From Stramonita haemastoma (taxonomy: Eukaryota > Mollusca > Gastropoda > Neogastropoda > Muricidae): a stretch of DNA of 64,000 nucleotides. The notes beneath the pieces are model-generated. The model made no database searches. It was not told the DNA's origin and saw only the letters and a list, made by a program, of their open reading frames with translations. Below are positions 36,513 through 49,790 of this stretch, piece by piece. Position 1 is the first letter of the stretch; each line of letters starts with the position of its first letter. The translations under genes and the position numbers were made by a program. The stretch is from positions 46,345,245 through 46,409,244 of the forward strand of contig CM060323.1 in assembly GCA_030674155.1 (NCBI GenBank). Direction: 5' to 3'.

Positions 36513-39043
36513 GTGCGTGTGTTGTGTGTGTGTGTGTGTGTGTAGACTATGGCTGAAATATCTTCAGCTGTTACCCCCTCCCTCCCTATCAGCACGTGAT
36601 AGTATGAAAGACTGAGCAGAAACAACATAGTGGATCGAGGTGGAATTTTATCAGTTGAGAGGCAGTGTTCTAAATTTTTTCTTTCTTTTTTTTTTTTTGC
36701 TCAGGAAGTGTAGATTGTTTGGGGTGACATGTTACAGCTCTCCTACTTTTTTTGTTGTTGGTTTGTTTGTTTGGAGTTTTTGTGATTTAATTCATTCTTC
36801 TTATTTAAAAAAAAAAAGATTTTTGTGTGCCTGTTTTGTTTGATTTTGTCACACTGTTTCCCTGTAATTTAACACTATTTTTTTTTTCAATGAGTCAGAT
36901 TCAGAATAGGCAATATGAAAGAAAAAAAAATTCATAAAAACACAAAGTTTTGGCTTTCCATGGAGAAGAATAGTTTGGACTTTTGAAGTTCTTCTGTGTT
37001 CCATTCCATGTGACATGGATAGTCAGTCAGTCAGTGCTGTGGGCAAGGTCTGTCACCAGCCCGAGCCATGTCACTAATCCCTGCATTTTGTCTCCGTTCC
37101 CCCCCCTTCCCTCTTTCTGTAAAGGGCCATGTTTGTTGTTGTGATGTGTCGGTGTGACTGGAAAATGTGGCCCAGGGTGCCTGAGGAGGACCATTGACAG
37201 GTGTGTGTGTGAGATCTTCAAGCTGTAAAGATGGATGAATTTTGAGACGTTTTAGTACCGAGGATTTGTCTTTTTTTTGTTTTTGAGGGGCCTTTGAACT
37301 CTTCTTTATCACTTTGGTTATTATTATCATCATTGCTTTTATTCTGATGAACGTGTATGCTTGTTTCTTACTGTGTTTTATCGGCGTGTAAGTCACTCAC
37401 AGCTAGTTGAGATCAAACATGTATATTTATTTGATCTCTGCCATCCTCTTTAACTCCTTGGCCATGGTTTCAGATTATGTAGAAGAAGCTGGCTAATACT
37501 GTGGATGAAAATTGCATCTAGATTTTGAATTGACGTCACTTGATCCATTTTTGTGTAGACCTGCAAAGTTACAAAGGGATTGGTTTAGAGACTGAAGCCT
37601 GAATTTGATGTAGCTCGATTTATTTTCACCACCATTTGTAATTGACCAGATTGAAGACAAAATTCTGCTTCTGCTCGTTTTTCTCCCCGTTTGTCATGTA
37701 GATTACTTTGGACACTTGAGATTTGTTGCTGGCCTGACCAAATCAGCATTGAGAATCTCGGCAGCACAAAAAAATGAGCTGTCTGCAGATGAAGAAATAC
37801 TCTTGAGAGGTTGGAGATCACTCATTCCATAAGCTTGCTTCCAGCATTAGACCACAGCTTTCCGGGCACTGCTTGCTGAAGAAAACTTGAATTACCTCTG
37901 GCTTGATCAATCTTGGCTGGGTGTCTTGTACGATTTAACTGGTTTTCAAAATTGTGTTTCCAAAGATTTTTTTGTTTATGTTTTATCCATTTCTTTCTTT
38001 TATTTACTGACTTTGAAGGAGTTTTGCATAGACTTATTTTCCAATTTCTGGTTTGTCATGCGAAGGACTTCAGAGTTTATTTGCTAGTCAGTCCTAATCA
38101 GCATTGAAGAGTCACATGAAAAAGTAACCTGCAGGAAAAGAAATTCTCCAAAGATGCTGGAGGGGGGTCAGTCCCATGCTCCACATGCCTGCATCCAGCA
38201 TCACAGAGCAAGTCATCACTTAGAAACGGCAGGGAAGTTAAGAAAAAAAGGTTCCTCATAAAAATATGTGGTCCTTTGAGCTGGATATCGACTGAAGGAC
38301 AGGCCTTACCTGAAAACATGTAGAGTGTCTGGCTTAAGAACAGAATGGCTGGAGAGTGCTTGTTCATAGCTACATCTCAGACAACTCTGTTGGTGCTGAA
38401 GTTGACGACGATGATGATGATGATGGTAATTATGATGCTGATAGTGATGATGATGATGACGGTAATAATAATTGTCATGTTATATATGGTATTTATATAC
38501 AGTACTATGTTTTGTGAAAACAAACCAGAGTGTGAGAGAGCTTCTGATGATGTTGATGCAGATATGGAGAAGGTCACACAGACTGAAGTGTGATAACTGA
38601 CAGCCACATTGGACAGAGTGGCAAATGTCCTTCTCAAAGGCCCGTAAGAAGGAAGCCAAGAGCACTATGTGAGTTAACTGCCTCAAAAGATGTCTTCATT
38701 ATCCTACTTTGATTAAAAAAAAAAAAAAAAAAAAAGGAGAGAGAAAACATCAGCTGAAAAACCCTTATCATTTGCTGTTAGTGTTGGTTGTGCTACCGAG
38801 TTTGTAATGGAGGATTTAAACTGAAGCTGAAATTCTTATCTAAAGAATATAAAGTTTTTCCAGAAGCAATAAAACAAGCATAGAAATTATTTCCCAGTAG
38901 GGATGAATTCTGTGGGTTCCAAGCCCTGATTAAATTTTTTATATTATTATTACTATTATTACTATTACTATTACTATTACTATTATTATTATTATTATAT
39001 ATTATTATTATTATTATTATTATTATTATCATTATTATTATTA

Positions 39044-39106
<63 letters not shown>

Positions 39107-40436
39107 GTATACATTTTTTTTTAAAATATCAGATTTTCAGTTTTTCATGAAAACTCTTGAGGTAGAGTAGACTCTTTGTGAGAATGATCATCACACTGCA
39201 AAAGACAATTTTTTGTCCTTAGCTTCTGTTGTATTTTTTGTTTAATGGCATCTCTTTTGGGAAGTATGCACTAACCTTATTAGCCTGCTGATTTCAGATA
39301 CTTAAAAAATACACCTTACAAGGTGTATGGTGTCAAATTTTGTATTGTAGAATTTGAATTGTATCATGAAGCTTTATGTATGTGTGATGAATGATTATTT
39401 ATCCTTCTTGGAGGAAAGTGTTACATGAAATCATTGTGCATGGGATATGATGGTTACAAAGCATTTTAAACCATTACATTTTTTTTTAGAGAAAAGTATG
39501 GCCAGGTGTAGTTACTGGAATGGGGAGGAAAGTATATATTTTATCAAAACATTGTTACGGCTTGCAACATTGTTCTGGACTATATTGAAGATAGCAGTGC
39601 ATGGTAGATGAAACTTTAGATTTTATGCCAGTGAAAGGTTTGTTATTTATTTATTTATTTTTTTTTTTACCAAGCATGGTAAGTCTTATTCCTTTAGTTG
39701 TGATTTTGAACCAGTTAATTTTTTTTTTGCTACAACGGTGTTAAAAAAAAAAAATCTCACAGAGACTATCTTGAGTTGGCTTACTTCTTATTCAGTACAT
39801 CAGTTTTTGTCATCCATTTTTGATGATCAGCATGGTTACAATAAAGGCATTCAGATGGTGATGTGTCAGTTAGGCGAAGATTGCGTTTCTCAATGCCACA
39901 GTGGCAAAACACGAAGTGAGAAGCAAGGTCTATTAACCATATGATTCCTTTAAAAAAAAAAAAAAATTCATTTTATTTTTTAATATTTTTTTTAACCATA
40001 TGATTCCTACCAATTTGTGTGCCTGTCAGTATATCATACTTAGTAACTGACCTTCGTGGGAAGGTTAAAGTATTTTTGATTTCACATACATCTTCCCACC
40101 CCAAACACCTCGCATTGCATTTCATTACACTTCCATTCTTTGCTTATCGTTTGGTGTGTAGCGTTTATTCACACAACTAACACATTCCTCTCCCCATTTG
40201 ATTTAAAAGAACAGCAGCAGTACCCTACCTCTGAATAAATCTTGAACATGTTTAAACGTTGAGATTTCAAGCAGAAAATAGCGATCAGCATGCTGAAATC
40301 CTGAGAGAGGGGAAAGGTGAGCAACGCAATCTTCGCCCAAATGCCCGATCCTCCATTCAGCCAGTTGCACAAGGAGTCAGGACAGTGAACATTTTGGCTG
40401 CGCTGCTTGCCCCTCTGGCAGTCTCCCTACTAGGTG
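36081..40436 (+). other. Transporter 3' flank, probable long 3' UTR; microsatellites
   Basis: No coding frame of note. (GT)n 36,392-36,543; (TTA)n 38,939-39,107; AATAAA-type signals at about 38,866 and 39,839, none decisive. T-rich composition in the sense direction is consistent with a long 3' UTR, but the end cannot be placed. Confidence 0.45.
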
Positions 40437-40634
40437 AATGCACGCAGAACATCTTGTGCACACGTTAAATCCTGTTCCGCTTTTTGTAAGAGTAGGCCAT
40501 TGTGTGCTGGTGGCAACAGATGACAATATTTACAAAGCTGCATACACACGGGGACTGGATGAAAAAAAGCACATGAGTGGTTATTCCATTATCCTCGATA
40601 TAAAAGAATAAATAAATAAATAAATAAATATTAT
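40437..40634 (+). mobile_element. SINE-B 3' part
   Basis: GCAGAACATCTTGTGCACAC, GTAGGCCATTGTGTGCTGGT, CATTATCCTCGATATAAAAG and an (AAAT)n tail. Confidence 0.88.
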
Positions 40635-43600
40635 GGGTCCAAGCAGAAATGTATGTGACTTACAAGTATTATTCTCAACTAGGGGCCAGGTTCAAAAGGT
40701 GAAAATAACCAGGTTTGGGACTCGGAAATCCCCCACTCTCTCACCTTGCTCAGATCTCATCTGTCTGGCCTGGTGAGATCTAATCTCTTAATCTTGCTTA
40801 GATCTACTCTCTCTGTCTCTCCATATTTAGCTGAATCAGTAATATTGAAACTTTGGGGCTGATTTTGATTGAGAAAAAAACGTTTTTTTTTGGTCTTTCT
40901 ATTTATTTGTTTCACCAACTTTAAAAGCTTTTAAATGATATGCAATAATTTACTTAAAAACTTTTTTTATTGTTACTTTAAAAAAAAAAGTTAACAATAT
41001 GATTGTATATTTTAATTTAATTTTTTTTGTCTGGTGTTAACCGTGTGTGAAAGCTTTGTTTTGCATTTGAAGTGTTTTTTCTTAAGAAATTTGAGGGAAT
41101 ATAAAATATATATAAAAAAGAATTATCACAGCCATGAGGGCCAGTAAAAGTTAAAAAATATCCTTTTTTTTTTTATCCTGTTATAGGTTTGACATTTTGC
41201 TTCTTTTTTTATGGTCATTTCCTATAGGAATAGTTGCATTTCTGTGTTAGTCATATAAACGTTTGTTTTCCTTTTGTCATCTTTATATTTGCTTTTTAAA
41301 ATTAAAAATTTTTTATTATTATTTTTTTTTAGTTATTTGGTTTATGTCAGTGATACGGATATTTTTTTATTTTGTGCAGTGAATATTTGTTTTGATTTTT
41401 ATTTGGTGTGTGTGAACAGTACCCCAGCTGTGAATGTTAATTATTCTTTTTTGTCCTCGTAAAATGTTTTCTGCCTTCGCTTTGATGTAGTTTGTTGTTA
41501 AAAGACCAATTGTATGAATGAATGTATGCTGTCATTCGTTGTAATGAACATTTGCATTTCTTTTTTGATTTGTTTAGCTTATATTGCTGTCATTTTTCGC
41601 AGTCATTTATTTTAAGCCTGAATTACCATAAATTTAAATGTTATGGTTCTTTTTTTTTACCAAGAATATTTCCTTCTCTTATCATTTTTTCTTTAAAAAA
41701 AAAAAGAATAAAAAAGAAAAGTGATTGTATTTGTCATTTAAGTGTTAGGCTCCTCCCCCCTCAGGAATGTGCTAACCAAAAATGTGATAAAAAAAATTTG
41801 GTGCAACCTCAGCCACTAGTTAAATGTTTCATTGAGCTTGGTGCTAATATTTATGAACATATTATATCCAAAACTATGTCACAACTTAAAGAGTGTACAG
41901 TGAACAAAATGTCCACCCCCCACCTCCCTCTTAAAAAAAAGAAAGAAAAAGAAAAAGCAGCAACAACAACAACAGCAACAAAAAGTGAAAACAACCAGAA
42001 TGAAAAGTTACTGAAAGATCTCAATAAATCACTGAAAAAGTACCCCCCCCCCTGAAAAACAAAGTAACCCCCCCCCCCCAATCCAAAACCCCAACAATAA
42101 CCCCTCTTCTCCCCCCAAAAAAAACCAACAACAACAACAATACCCCCCCCCCCCCAAAAAAAAAAAAAAAAAAAAAAAAGCAAAAAACTGCAATGTATTA
42201 GATTTTTATTTTTTGGGGGCAAGGTTTTGTGATTCTTAATACCTGCCAACTTTTCAGAGTTGAAAAATGGTTATTTTTCTTTAACCCACTGCTATTCATC
42301 TGGCATACAGTTTTTGTTTGTTTGTGTGTTCCTCAGCTAGAGCTCTGAGGTTCACCAATGGTGAGATTTCTCGTATGCCACCATTCACTCACCATTAAGG
42401 TAGACACATTCTGACTTAAAGAGAGCATACATATTACCATACTTATTTTGTACTGGAAAAGAACAGAACAAATTATATGCTGGCATGTTTATATGCAAAT
42501 AAATTTCACGGCTTTTTCCTATCTTTTGTCGTTGTTTTTAATGTAAATGTTTAATCGCTGGCAGAGATTATATATTTTTGTGTGTGTGTTGCACATGTAT
42601 GAGTTTCTTCTGCATGCATTCTTTGTATAATTCTTAATTTTTTTATCATTTTTTTTTTTTTTAAAGTTGTGTCATTTTGTTATTTTTCTGATTTCGCCTC
42701 TCGGACATGGGTATTTGTGTTTATGGGTGTATGCTCATGCACTTGTACCCAAACTTGTATGCATGGAAACATGCATGTGTGCTCAAACATATACAGACAC
42801 ACATAGACATAGACACAAGACACATGCACATACACCATAATGTGCATGCATGAAAACATGCATGTGTGCACAAACATGTACATGCACAAACATGTACAGA
42901 CACACTGACAAAGACTCAGACACATACACACACTCCCATACGCATTGCACGCACACAGTCTGGTCCTTCCTATAGTGGTGTGTATGAAAATTTAAAAAAT
43001 GGAAAGCGGAGAAACTAAAAGGTTGTTTGTTCTTGCCCCCTCCCCCCCCGAAAATGTCTGGTCGCTTCCTATAGTGGTGTGTATGAAAATTAAGAAGTGG
43101 AAAGCAGAGAAGTAAAAGGTTGTTTGTCCTCTCCCCCCCCCCCCCCATCCCTCCTGATACCCCCCCCCCCCAAAAAAAAGAAAAAAAGTCTGGTCTCTTC
43201 ACATAGTGGTGTGTATGAAAATTAAGAAGTGGAAAGTACAGTAAGTAAAAGGCTGTTTGTTCTCCTCCTCCCTCCCAAAAAAAGCTGTACACAGAAGTGT
43301 AGCAAGCAGTTTTACCCTAAAAAAAAGAATACATAAGTGATGTATATTTATCTTTACACAAGATCTTTTTCTGTTGCTGAAACGAAAGTAAATCACACAT
43401 TTTTATTTATTTATTTTTATTTTTTTTTATAGCAGTGTCACCTACAAAAGGAACACACAAGTGATGTATATATCTACACAAGATCTTTTTTTCTTTAACA
43501 AATGAAGTCACATTCATAACAACAACTATAAGGAATACTTAGAAACAACTCTCTCCCCTCTCTCCCCTCTCCTCCCTCCCCTCTCCTCCCTCTCCCTCCT

Positions 43601-43651
43601 CTTCCCCTTCCCATTCTCACCCATCCCTCCCTATTTCCACCCCTCTACTTT

Positions 43652-43683
<32 letters not shown>

Positions 43684-43949
43684 TTTATATACTTTTGGTG
43701 GCCTTAAACTGAATTTTCTTAATTTTGACTTCATGAAGAAGAAAATCTTGAGAGGAAGAAAGTACACTTCAAGAGGCAAACAAAAAAAAAAAAAGAGAAA
43801 AGAGAGAGAGAGAGAAAAAAGTGAGAATACCTTCAAACTGCAGAATGATCTCCATTTTTATTTTGTGGCAAGAAGAAGAAAAAAAAAGATAGACTAGAGC
43901 TGTCTTCATTTTTTAAAATTTCATTTTATTATTATTATTATTATTATTA

Positions 43950-44005
<56 letters not shown>

Positions 44006-44990
44006 TTAGTAATTATGTTCATTGAAAGCTTTAATGTTTCATTTTTATGCTCTCATAATACGTGTCACATGTCATCTGTATTGATTATTTTCCCCACAGC
44101 CAAAAAATAACTACATTGTTATTTACATTATATGAGTTGCAATTATATTAGATGCTTACACCTGAGTCCACACTGAAGACTAAAGTTTCTTTTGTGTATA
44201 TATCAAATCATGAAAGAAAAGTCAATAACAGATGTTATAAATCTGTGGAGTAGTGTTCTAGGCACTGGAGAGTTTGAAAATTCTGACTTGACAAGTAAAC
44301 AGTAAGGATTTGACTGTGGTGGAATCAGTGCTACAATGTAGTACACAATGTTTAAAAAACAAGAAAAACATAATCGTCCATGTGAAGTTTTTAGACATCG
44401 TCACGCATCAGTGACTCATTGTCTTGACTGTAAAATGTTCTGGGGCATCATGTTAAAATGACTGATGGTGGAAGTAGTGACTTATCTCTTAATCCTTAGC
44501 GGGACTAGTAATTTAAAAAAAAAGAAGTAGAAAGTAGTTAACAAATAAAAATTTGTGTTTGGGAGATCTCTGTAAATCCATTAGTGATGGGCCTTTGTTC
44601 GAGACTTTCATTGTTTTCGACAATCTCAATCGAATCGGTTGGAACTAGTCGTTTTTGTAGTAACGTTTACTAGCAGTCCTTTGTGGGATGTTTTCAATAG
44701 CATGTGGGAAAAAGAAACTGGAGTTTTTTTTGTTCCGTTTGCCTGAAAGAGCAAAAAAAATACAAACCCCCAAAGTCGTGGTGTACAAAGATGATAACAT
44801 GACTTGTGTTGTGTGTAGCATTAAAGAGCATATCAGGCCAGGAATTGTGTTGAAGACAATGATGGAGGTGGCTTGTGTTTGTATGGAGATAGTGACTGTA
44901 TTGGATTGTTATTAGTATGCATGCTATTTATGAGATTTATGAGTGAAAATGGGAGAGGGATTGATTGAGGATATTATCCTTGTGATTACT
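40635..44990. other. No gene seen; AT-rich with C-tracts and local duplications
   Basis: A SINE-D-like end lies at 42,335-42,430. Three copies of a block with ATAGTGGTGTGTATGAAAAT and GAAGTGGAAAG occur near 42,970, 43,070 and 43,203, a tandem repeat of about 110-130 bp. (ATT)n occurs at 43,925-44,005. Long C- and A-tracts at 42,047-42,179. Confidence 0.5.
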
Positions 44991-44991
44991 T

Positions 44992-44994
<3 letters not shown>

Positions 44995-45066
<72 letters not shown>
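44995..45066. repeat. (GT)n microsatellite
   Basis: Pure GT about 70 bp followed by GA-rich sequence. Confidence 0.95.
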
Positions 45067-45068
<2 letters not shown>

Positions 45069-45353
45069 GAAAGAGAGAGAGACAGAGAGAGCGACAGAGG
45101 GAGGGGGGATATGGGAGGTTATATATTTCCTTTAAAAAAAAACAAAAAACAAACAAACGAAAACGAGAAATAACTGTGGGGTGCTAGTTGTGATTTTGAG
45201 AAAAAAAGCTGTGGTTTTGATAAAAATGGTGATCAGAAAGAACCCCTTGAAGTCAAGAACATTAAAGTGCTGAGAACTTGTGAACCCGAACAAAGGTATG
45301 TACGTTATAATATGCCCATTTTTACAACTCACTCCATGCAGGTGTATGCGTGC

Positions 45354-45594
45354 GTACACACACCCGCACCCCCCCCACACACACACACACACACCACACA
45401 CACACACACACACACCAACACACCACATCACCCACACCACACACACACACCCCACGGTGTATACTTGGAAAGACTGTAAATTCTGTAATGAGAAAGTATC
45501 TATTACAAAATAGACTATTTGTGCCACGATAATGCCTTGAGAGTTTTGAAATGTGTGTGTGTGTGTGTGTGCTTTTATGTGTTTGAATTTGTGT

Positions 45595-45652
<58 letters not shown>

Positions 45653-45699
45653 GTGTGTGTGTGATGTGGTGAGTGTAGGTGGGATGGGGGTGGCAGGAC

Positions 45700-45775
<76 letters not shown>
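45354..45775. repeat. (AC)n, (GT)n and (GA)n cluster
   Basis: AC-rich 45,357-45,455, GT 45,549-45,665, GA 45,701-45,775. AC and GT arms could pair as a hairpin. Confidence 0.93.
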
Positions 45776-45778
<3 letters not shown>

Positions 45779-46047
45779 CCCATCTTTAGTTTGCTTCTCA
45801 ATATTTTGTTTTACAAAACTAATTTACATCTATTGAATGTTGCCGCACATCCTTCAAGGTTTTCAGTCTGCCTTATTCATGCTTTTTGGTATGGTACAGT
45901 GCATACTCATTTGAAAATATTTTGAAACTTATTTTTCTAATTGGGCGCTTTAAATATGGTCTTTAATTATTTTGCTCATTGTCAGAATGTGATATCATAT
46001 TGTCATAAATCGCTGATGATGTTGAAGATGAATATGAGAATGACTTT

Positions 46048-46097
46048 GATGATGATGATGATGATGATGATGGTGATGGTGATGAAGATGATGATGA

Positions 46098-46127
<30 letters not shown>
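46048..46127. repeat. (GAT)n microsatellite
   Basis: GATGATGAT with a few GGT interruptions. Confidence 0.95.
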
Positions 46128-46130
<3 letters not shown>

Positions 46131-46375
46131 AGTATACAGGGAAGGAAAGGGTGGGTTAGAAAATGTTTCTGTCTTGTATGCGTGATCTTTGAACAGATTT
46201 CAATCATCAGATTATTTTACTACAAAATCGTCTGCCTAATAGGCTGCTCTATCTACTTATATGTATAAATTATTATAAAAGAAAGGTCTTTAAATGATGC
46301 ATTTGCAATGTCAATATCAGCAACTTTTTTTTTTTTTTTAATGTGTGGTGTGTATGAACAAAGGATGTGTGTCAG

Positions 46376-46437
<62 letters not shown>
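46376..46437. repeat. (GT)n microsatellite
   Basis: Pure GT about 60 bp. Confidence 0.95.
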
Positions 46438-46438
<1 letters not shown>

Positions 46439-46669
46439 CGTGCTTGAGTGCATGTATATTTTTGTGGCACTTTTGAGGGCATATGTTTTTTTTTTATGGA
46501 AGGAAAGCCCCATGTGCATTATATGAATGACCCAATTGGAATTATAGTTTTTATTTTGAGATAGATGAAGTCAAACATACGTTCTTCCTTTAAAAAAAAA
46601 AATCTGGAAACAAAGATTTAGATAATTTCATTAATGCTACAGCTTTATGAAAATTTAGTTTGATATATT

Positions 46670-46681
46670 TGTGTGTGTGTG

Positions 46682-46746
<65 letters not shown>

Positions 46747-46775
46747 GGTGTGAGGGAGAGGGAGAGAGAGAGAGA
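46670..46775. repeat. (GT)n and GA-rich microsatellite
   Basis: GT to 46,742 then GAGAG. Confidence 0.95.
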
Positions 46776-46942
46776 GGCAGGCATAGGCTACTTTTGGCAC
46801 GTGTGGATTTTAACTTGCACTCATATTGTTTTTTTTTTACTTATTGATTTTGATTTGAAAAGAACCAACTTTTTTTTTTAAATTAAAGCTTTTCCCAACA
46901 AAATGAAAGTTTAACCACAATGCACTGTTGCTTGCCAGTATT

Positions 46943-47002
<60 letters not shown>

Positions 47003-47005
47003 GTG

Positions 47006-47066
<61 letters not shown>

Positions 47067-47109
47067 GTGTTGTGTGTGTGTGTGTGTGTTGTGTGTGTGT
47101 GTGTGTGTG

Positions 47110-47177
<68 letters not shown>
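46943..47177. repeat. Long (GT)n, about 235 bp
   Basis: The longest GT array in the window, with TTGTG interruptions at several points. Confidence 0.95.
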
Positions 47178-47179
<2 letters not shown>

Positions 47180-47370
47180 CTCAAGAGACAAGCCTATCGC
47201 TGCCTTGGTCTTTGCTGATGTGGGAGTCAGGTGAATATATATTTTTGTTTTGTAACCTGAAGGGCTCATGACTTAGGCCAAGAATTGAAGACGATAGAAT
47301 CATGAGGAGGAGGAAAACCCTTCTTTTTTGGAGCAGAAATATTATGATTTGAATGCCCCTCTCTCTTTTC

Positions 47371-47374
<4 letters not shown>

Positions 47375-47440
<66 letters not shown>

Positions 47441-47442
47441 TT

Positions 47443-47514
<72 letters not shown>
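47375..47514. repeat. (GT)n-(GA)n compound microsatellite
   Basis: GT to 47,439, then GA from 47,444. Confidence 0.95.
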
Positions 47515-47518
<4 letters not shown>

Positions 47519-47855
47519 CATGGTTATCTTTGCGTTTGTGCTTATTTGAATCTCATATGATATTTGTAATGATGCAGTGAAAAAGATTGTGACATTTGGT
47601 CATTATTTTCATTTATGTATTTTTTTTTATTTTTAGGAATGTTTAAAAAAAATTACACATTTTCCTCGCAAATTTGGCAGAAAATAAAAAAGGATGACAG
47701 AATAATTATAATCAGAACTATTTTCACTGTGTGTATTTTATTTTATTATTTTGTTGTTGTTTTTTTTATATCTGAAGTTGTGAGATTGTGTGACATTATA
47801 GTTTTGTGGTGAAATATATGGTGCATGCGTGGAAAGATGAAAAATGGTGGGTGTG

Positions 47856-47857
<2 letters not shown>

Positions 47858-47918
<61 letters not shown>

Positions 47919-48178
47919 TGTGTGTGTTATTTTTTTTTTATTGTGTGTTGTTTTACAGTTATTTGGCTCAAAACTTTCTCTTCTGTGTCCGTCTGTCTGT
48001 CTGTGTGTCTGTCTGTCTCCCGCCCCTCTCTTTCTCTCTGTCTTTCTCTCGGTGTGTGTGCGTGCGTGAGCGCGCGCACGCGCGCGCGCGCGCGCGTGTG
48101 TGTCTCTCCACTGCACACACCCACACACCACCACACACACTACATCACACACACACACACACACACACTACACACAGA
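47858..48178. repeat. (GT)n, (CT)n, alternating CG and (CA)n cluster
   Basis: GT 47,858-47,930; CTGT-rich 47,985-48,050; alternating GC around 48,070-48,097, a Z-DNA-prone stretch; CA-rich to 48,178. Confidence 0.92.
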
Positions 48179-48343
48179 ACATCTGTACACAATAGACCTG
48201 CTCCGTTTTTTGAAGAGTAGACGATGTGTGCCAGAGGGAATAGATGACAAAATTTACAAAACTGCATTCAAACGGTTACTGGATAAAATACACACATCAC
48301 ACATGAGTGCATTATTCCATTTTCTCGACAATAAAATTACAAA
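48172..48343 (+). mobile_element. SINE-B diverged 3' part
   Basis: AGAGTAGACGATGTGTGCCA, AATTTACAAAACTGCATTCA and ATGAGTGCATTATTCCAT align with SINE-B. Confidence 0.78.
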
Positions 48344-48439
48344 TAGAAATAATAAGAGTATTGTAGTTAAGAAGGCACCCATCATCTTGAAGACTATGAT
48401 TGCCTCTTCTTTAGAGCACAAAGCTGGATAAGTAATATG

Positions 48440-48600
48440 GAGGGAATGTTACCTTGAGCAGACCCCCTCTCCACGCCATGGAAGGTCCATTGGAAGGCAG
48501 TCGCCGTACGATGGTTCCAGTAACGTCGCAGGAGCCGTCAGAACGTTGCAATATACAGCCCCGAACCGTCCTGGGGACTCCCAACTCCCTGATAATAATA
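48440..48600. repeat. Unclassified interspersed repeat, relative at 50,240-50,385
   Basis: Shares CCACGCC/CCACGGCC, TCCATTGGA, TACGATGGTTC, GTTGCA-ATACAGCC and GGGAC with the second copy. Confidence 0.65.
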
Positions 48601-49267
48601 ACAATAACAGTAATTAGAAAAACAAGAAGAAGAAGAAGAGAAGAACAACAACAAAAAATACAGTTTGCAGAGATGCTGGCATTAAAATTGAAAGGGAACC
48701 AGTTAACATAATTTTGCAAGAACCAGTGACTACTGATGTTGCTATGATTATTTCCAAGTCTTCTGCAAGTCCTTTTTTTATGGTAGGATTTTTGTTTACT
48801 GGTTGTTTGACTTTTAAAAAAATATAAAAAGTGTCTAATATCACCAAGTAAGGACTGACTTGAAATTGAAATACAACACATTTTTCTTTTATTTTATTTG
48901 GACACACACTGACTTGTTTCCTAAGATGATATTGCATTAACGCTCCATGTTAAATTCACGAGAATTAGACTTAGATCTATATCCATGAATACATGTTTAA
49001 AAAATAAAATCGTTCAATAGGGTTTGGCTTTAATCAGTTATGGCAAAATCTCCTCCGCCCTCCCCCACAAAAAAAAAGAAAAAGAAAGAGGGAAGTAAAC
49101 TTGATGAAGAAGATTGATTTTTTGACCACCAGTTTTATTGTCAGAGCACACCAAGTCAAATCATATCCTAAGACCTAATGTGTGATTGGTCAAATTATTG
49201 ACGTATCATCTAGGAGATAAAAAAAAAACAAACACACAAAAACAACACACTCCAAAACCACAACAGA
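48601..49267 (+). promoter_or_regulatory. Presumed promoter/5' flank of the FAM187-like gene
   Basis: Supported only by position. No recognised core promoter element. Confidence 0.25.
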
Positions 49268-49790
49268 ATGGAATGGAACAAACTCCATATTGAAAACATG
49301 GCGCATAATGTTGAAACTTGCAAAGACAGTGTGAAAATTGTATTATTCACCCTGTTGCTGTTTCAATACCACAGAGGAAGTGAGCTACACACAGGGCCAG
49401 TTGGCACAAAGAACTCAACAGCAGACGACAACAAACTTGCCTTTCTCAATGGATCTAGGTCTAGACCGTTTATTCATAGACTACCTGGTAACAACAAACT
49501 TGCCTCTCTCAATAGATCTAGATCTAGATCTTTTCTCGAGGGACTACCTGGTAACAACAAACTTACCTTTCTCAATAGATCTAGATCTGTTATTGACCGA
49601 CAACCTGGTAACAACAAACTTGCCTTTCTCAATAGATCTAGATCTAGATCTTTTCTCAACAGACTACCTGGTAACAACAATCTTGCCTTTCTCAATAGAT
49701 CTAGATCTTTTCTTGACCAACTATCTGATAAGGAAAAACTTGCCTTTCTCTTTAAATCTAGACTTAGATCTGTTCTTGAACGACTGTATG
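49268..49790 (+). CDS. FAM187-like exon 1 (signal peptide and tandem repeats)
   Basis: ATG at 49,268 (alternative in-frame ATG ten codons later). Hydrophobic segment [11 protein letters not shown] is a plausible signal peptide. Six imperfect repeats of 19-21 residues with cores like [15 protein letters not shown] follow. Donor TATG|GTAAGA at 49,790 gives phase 1, which fits an acceptor at 49,906. Alternatively the exon runs on to about 49,940 and shifts frame; the splice model needs no error. Confidence 0.6.
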
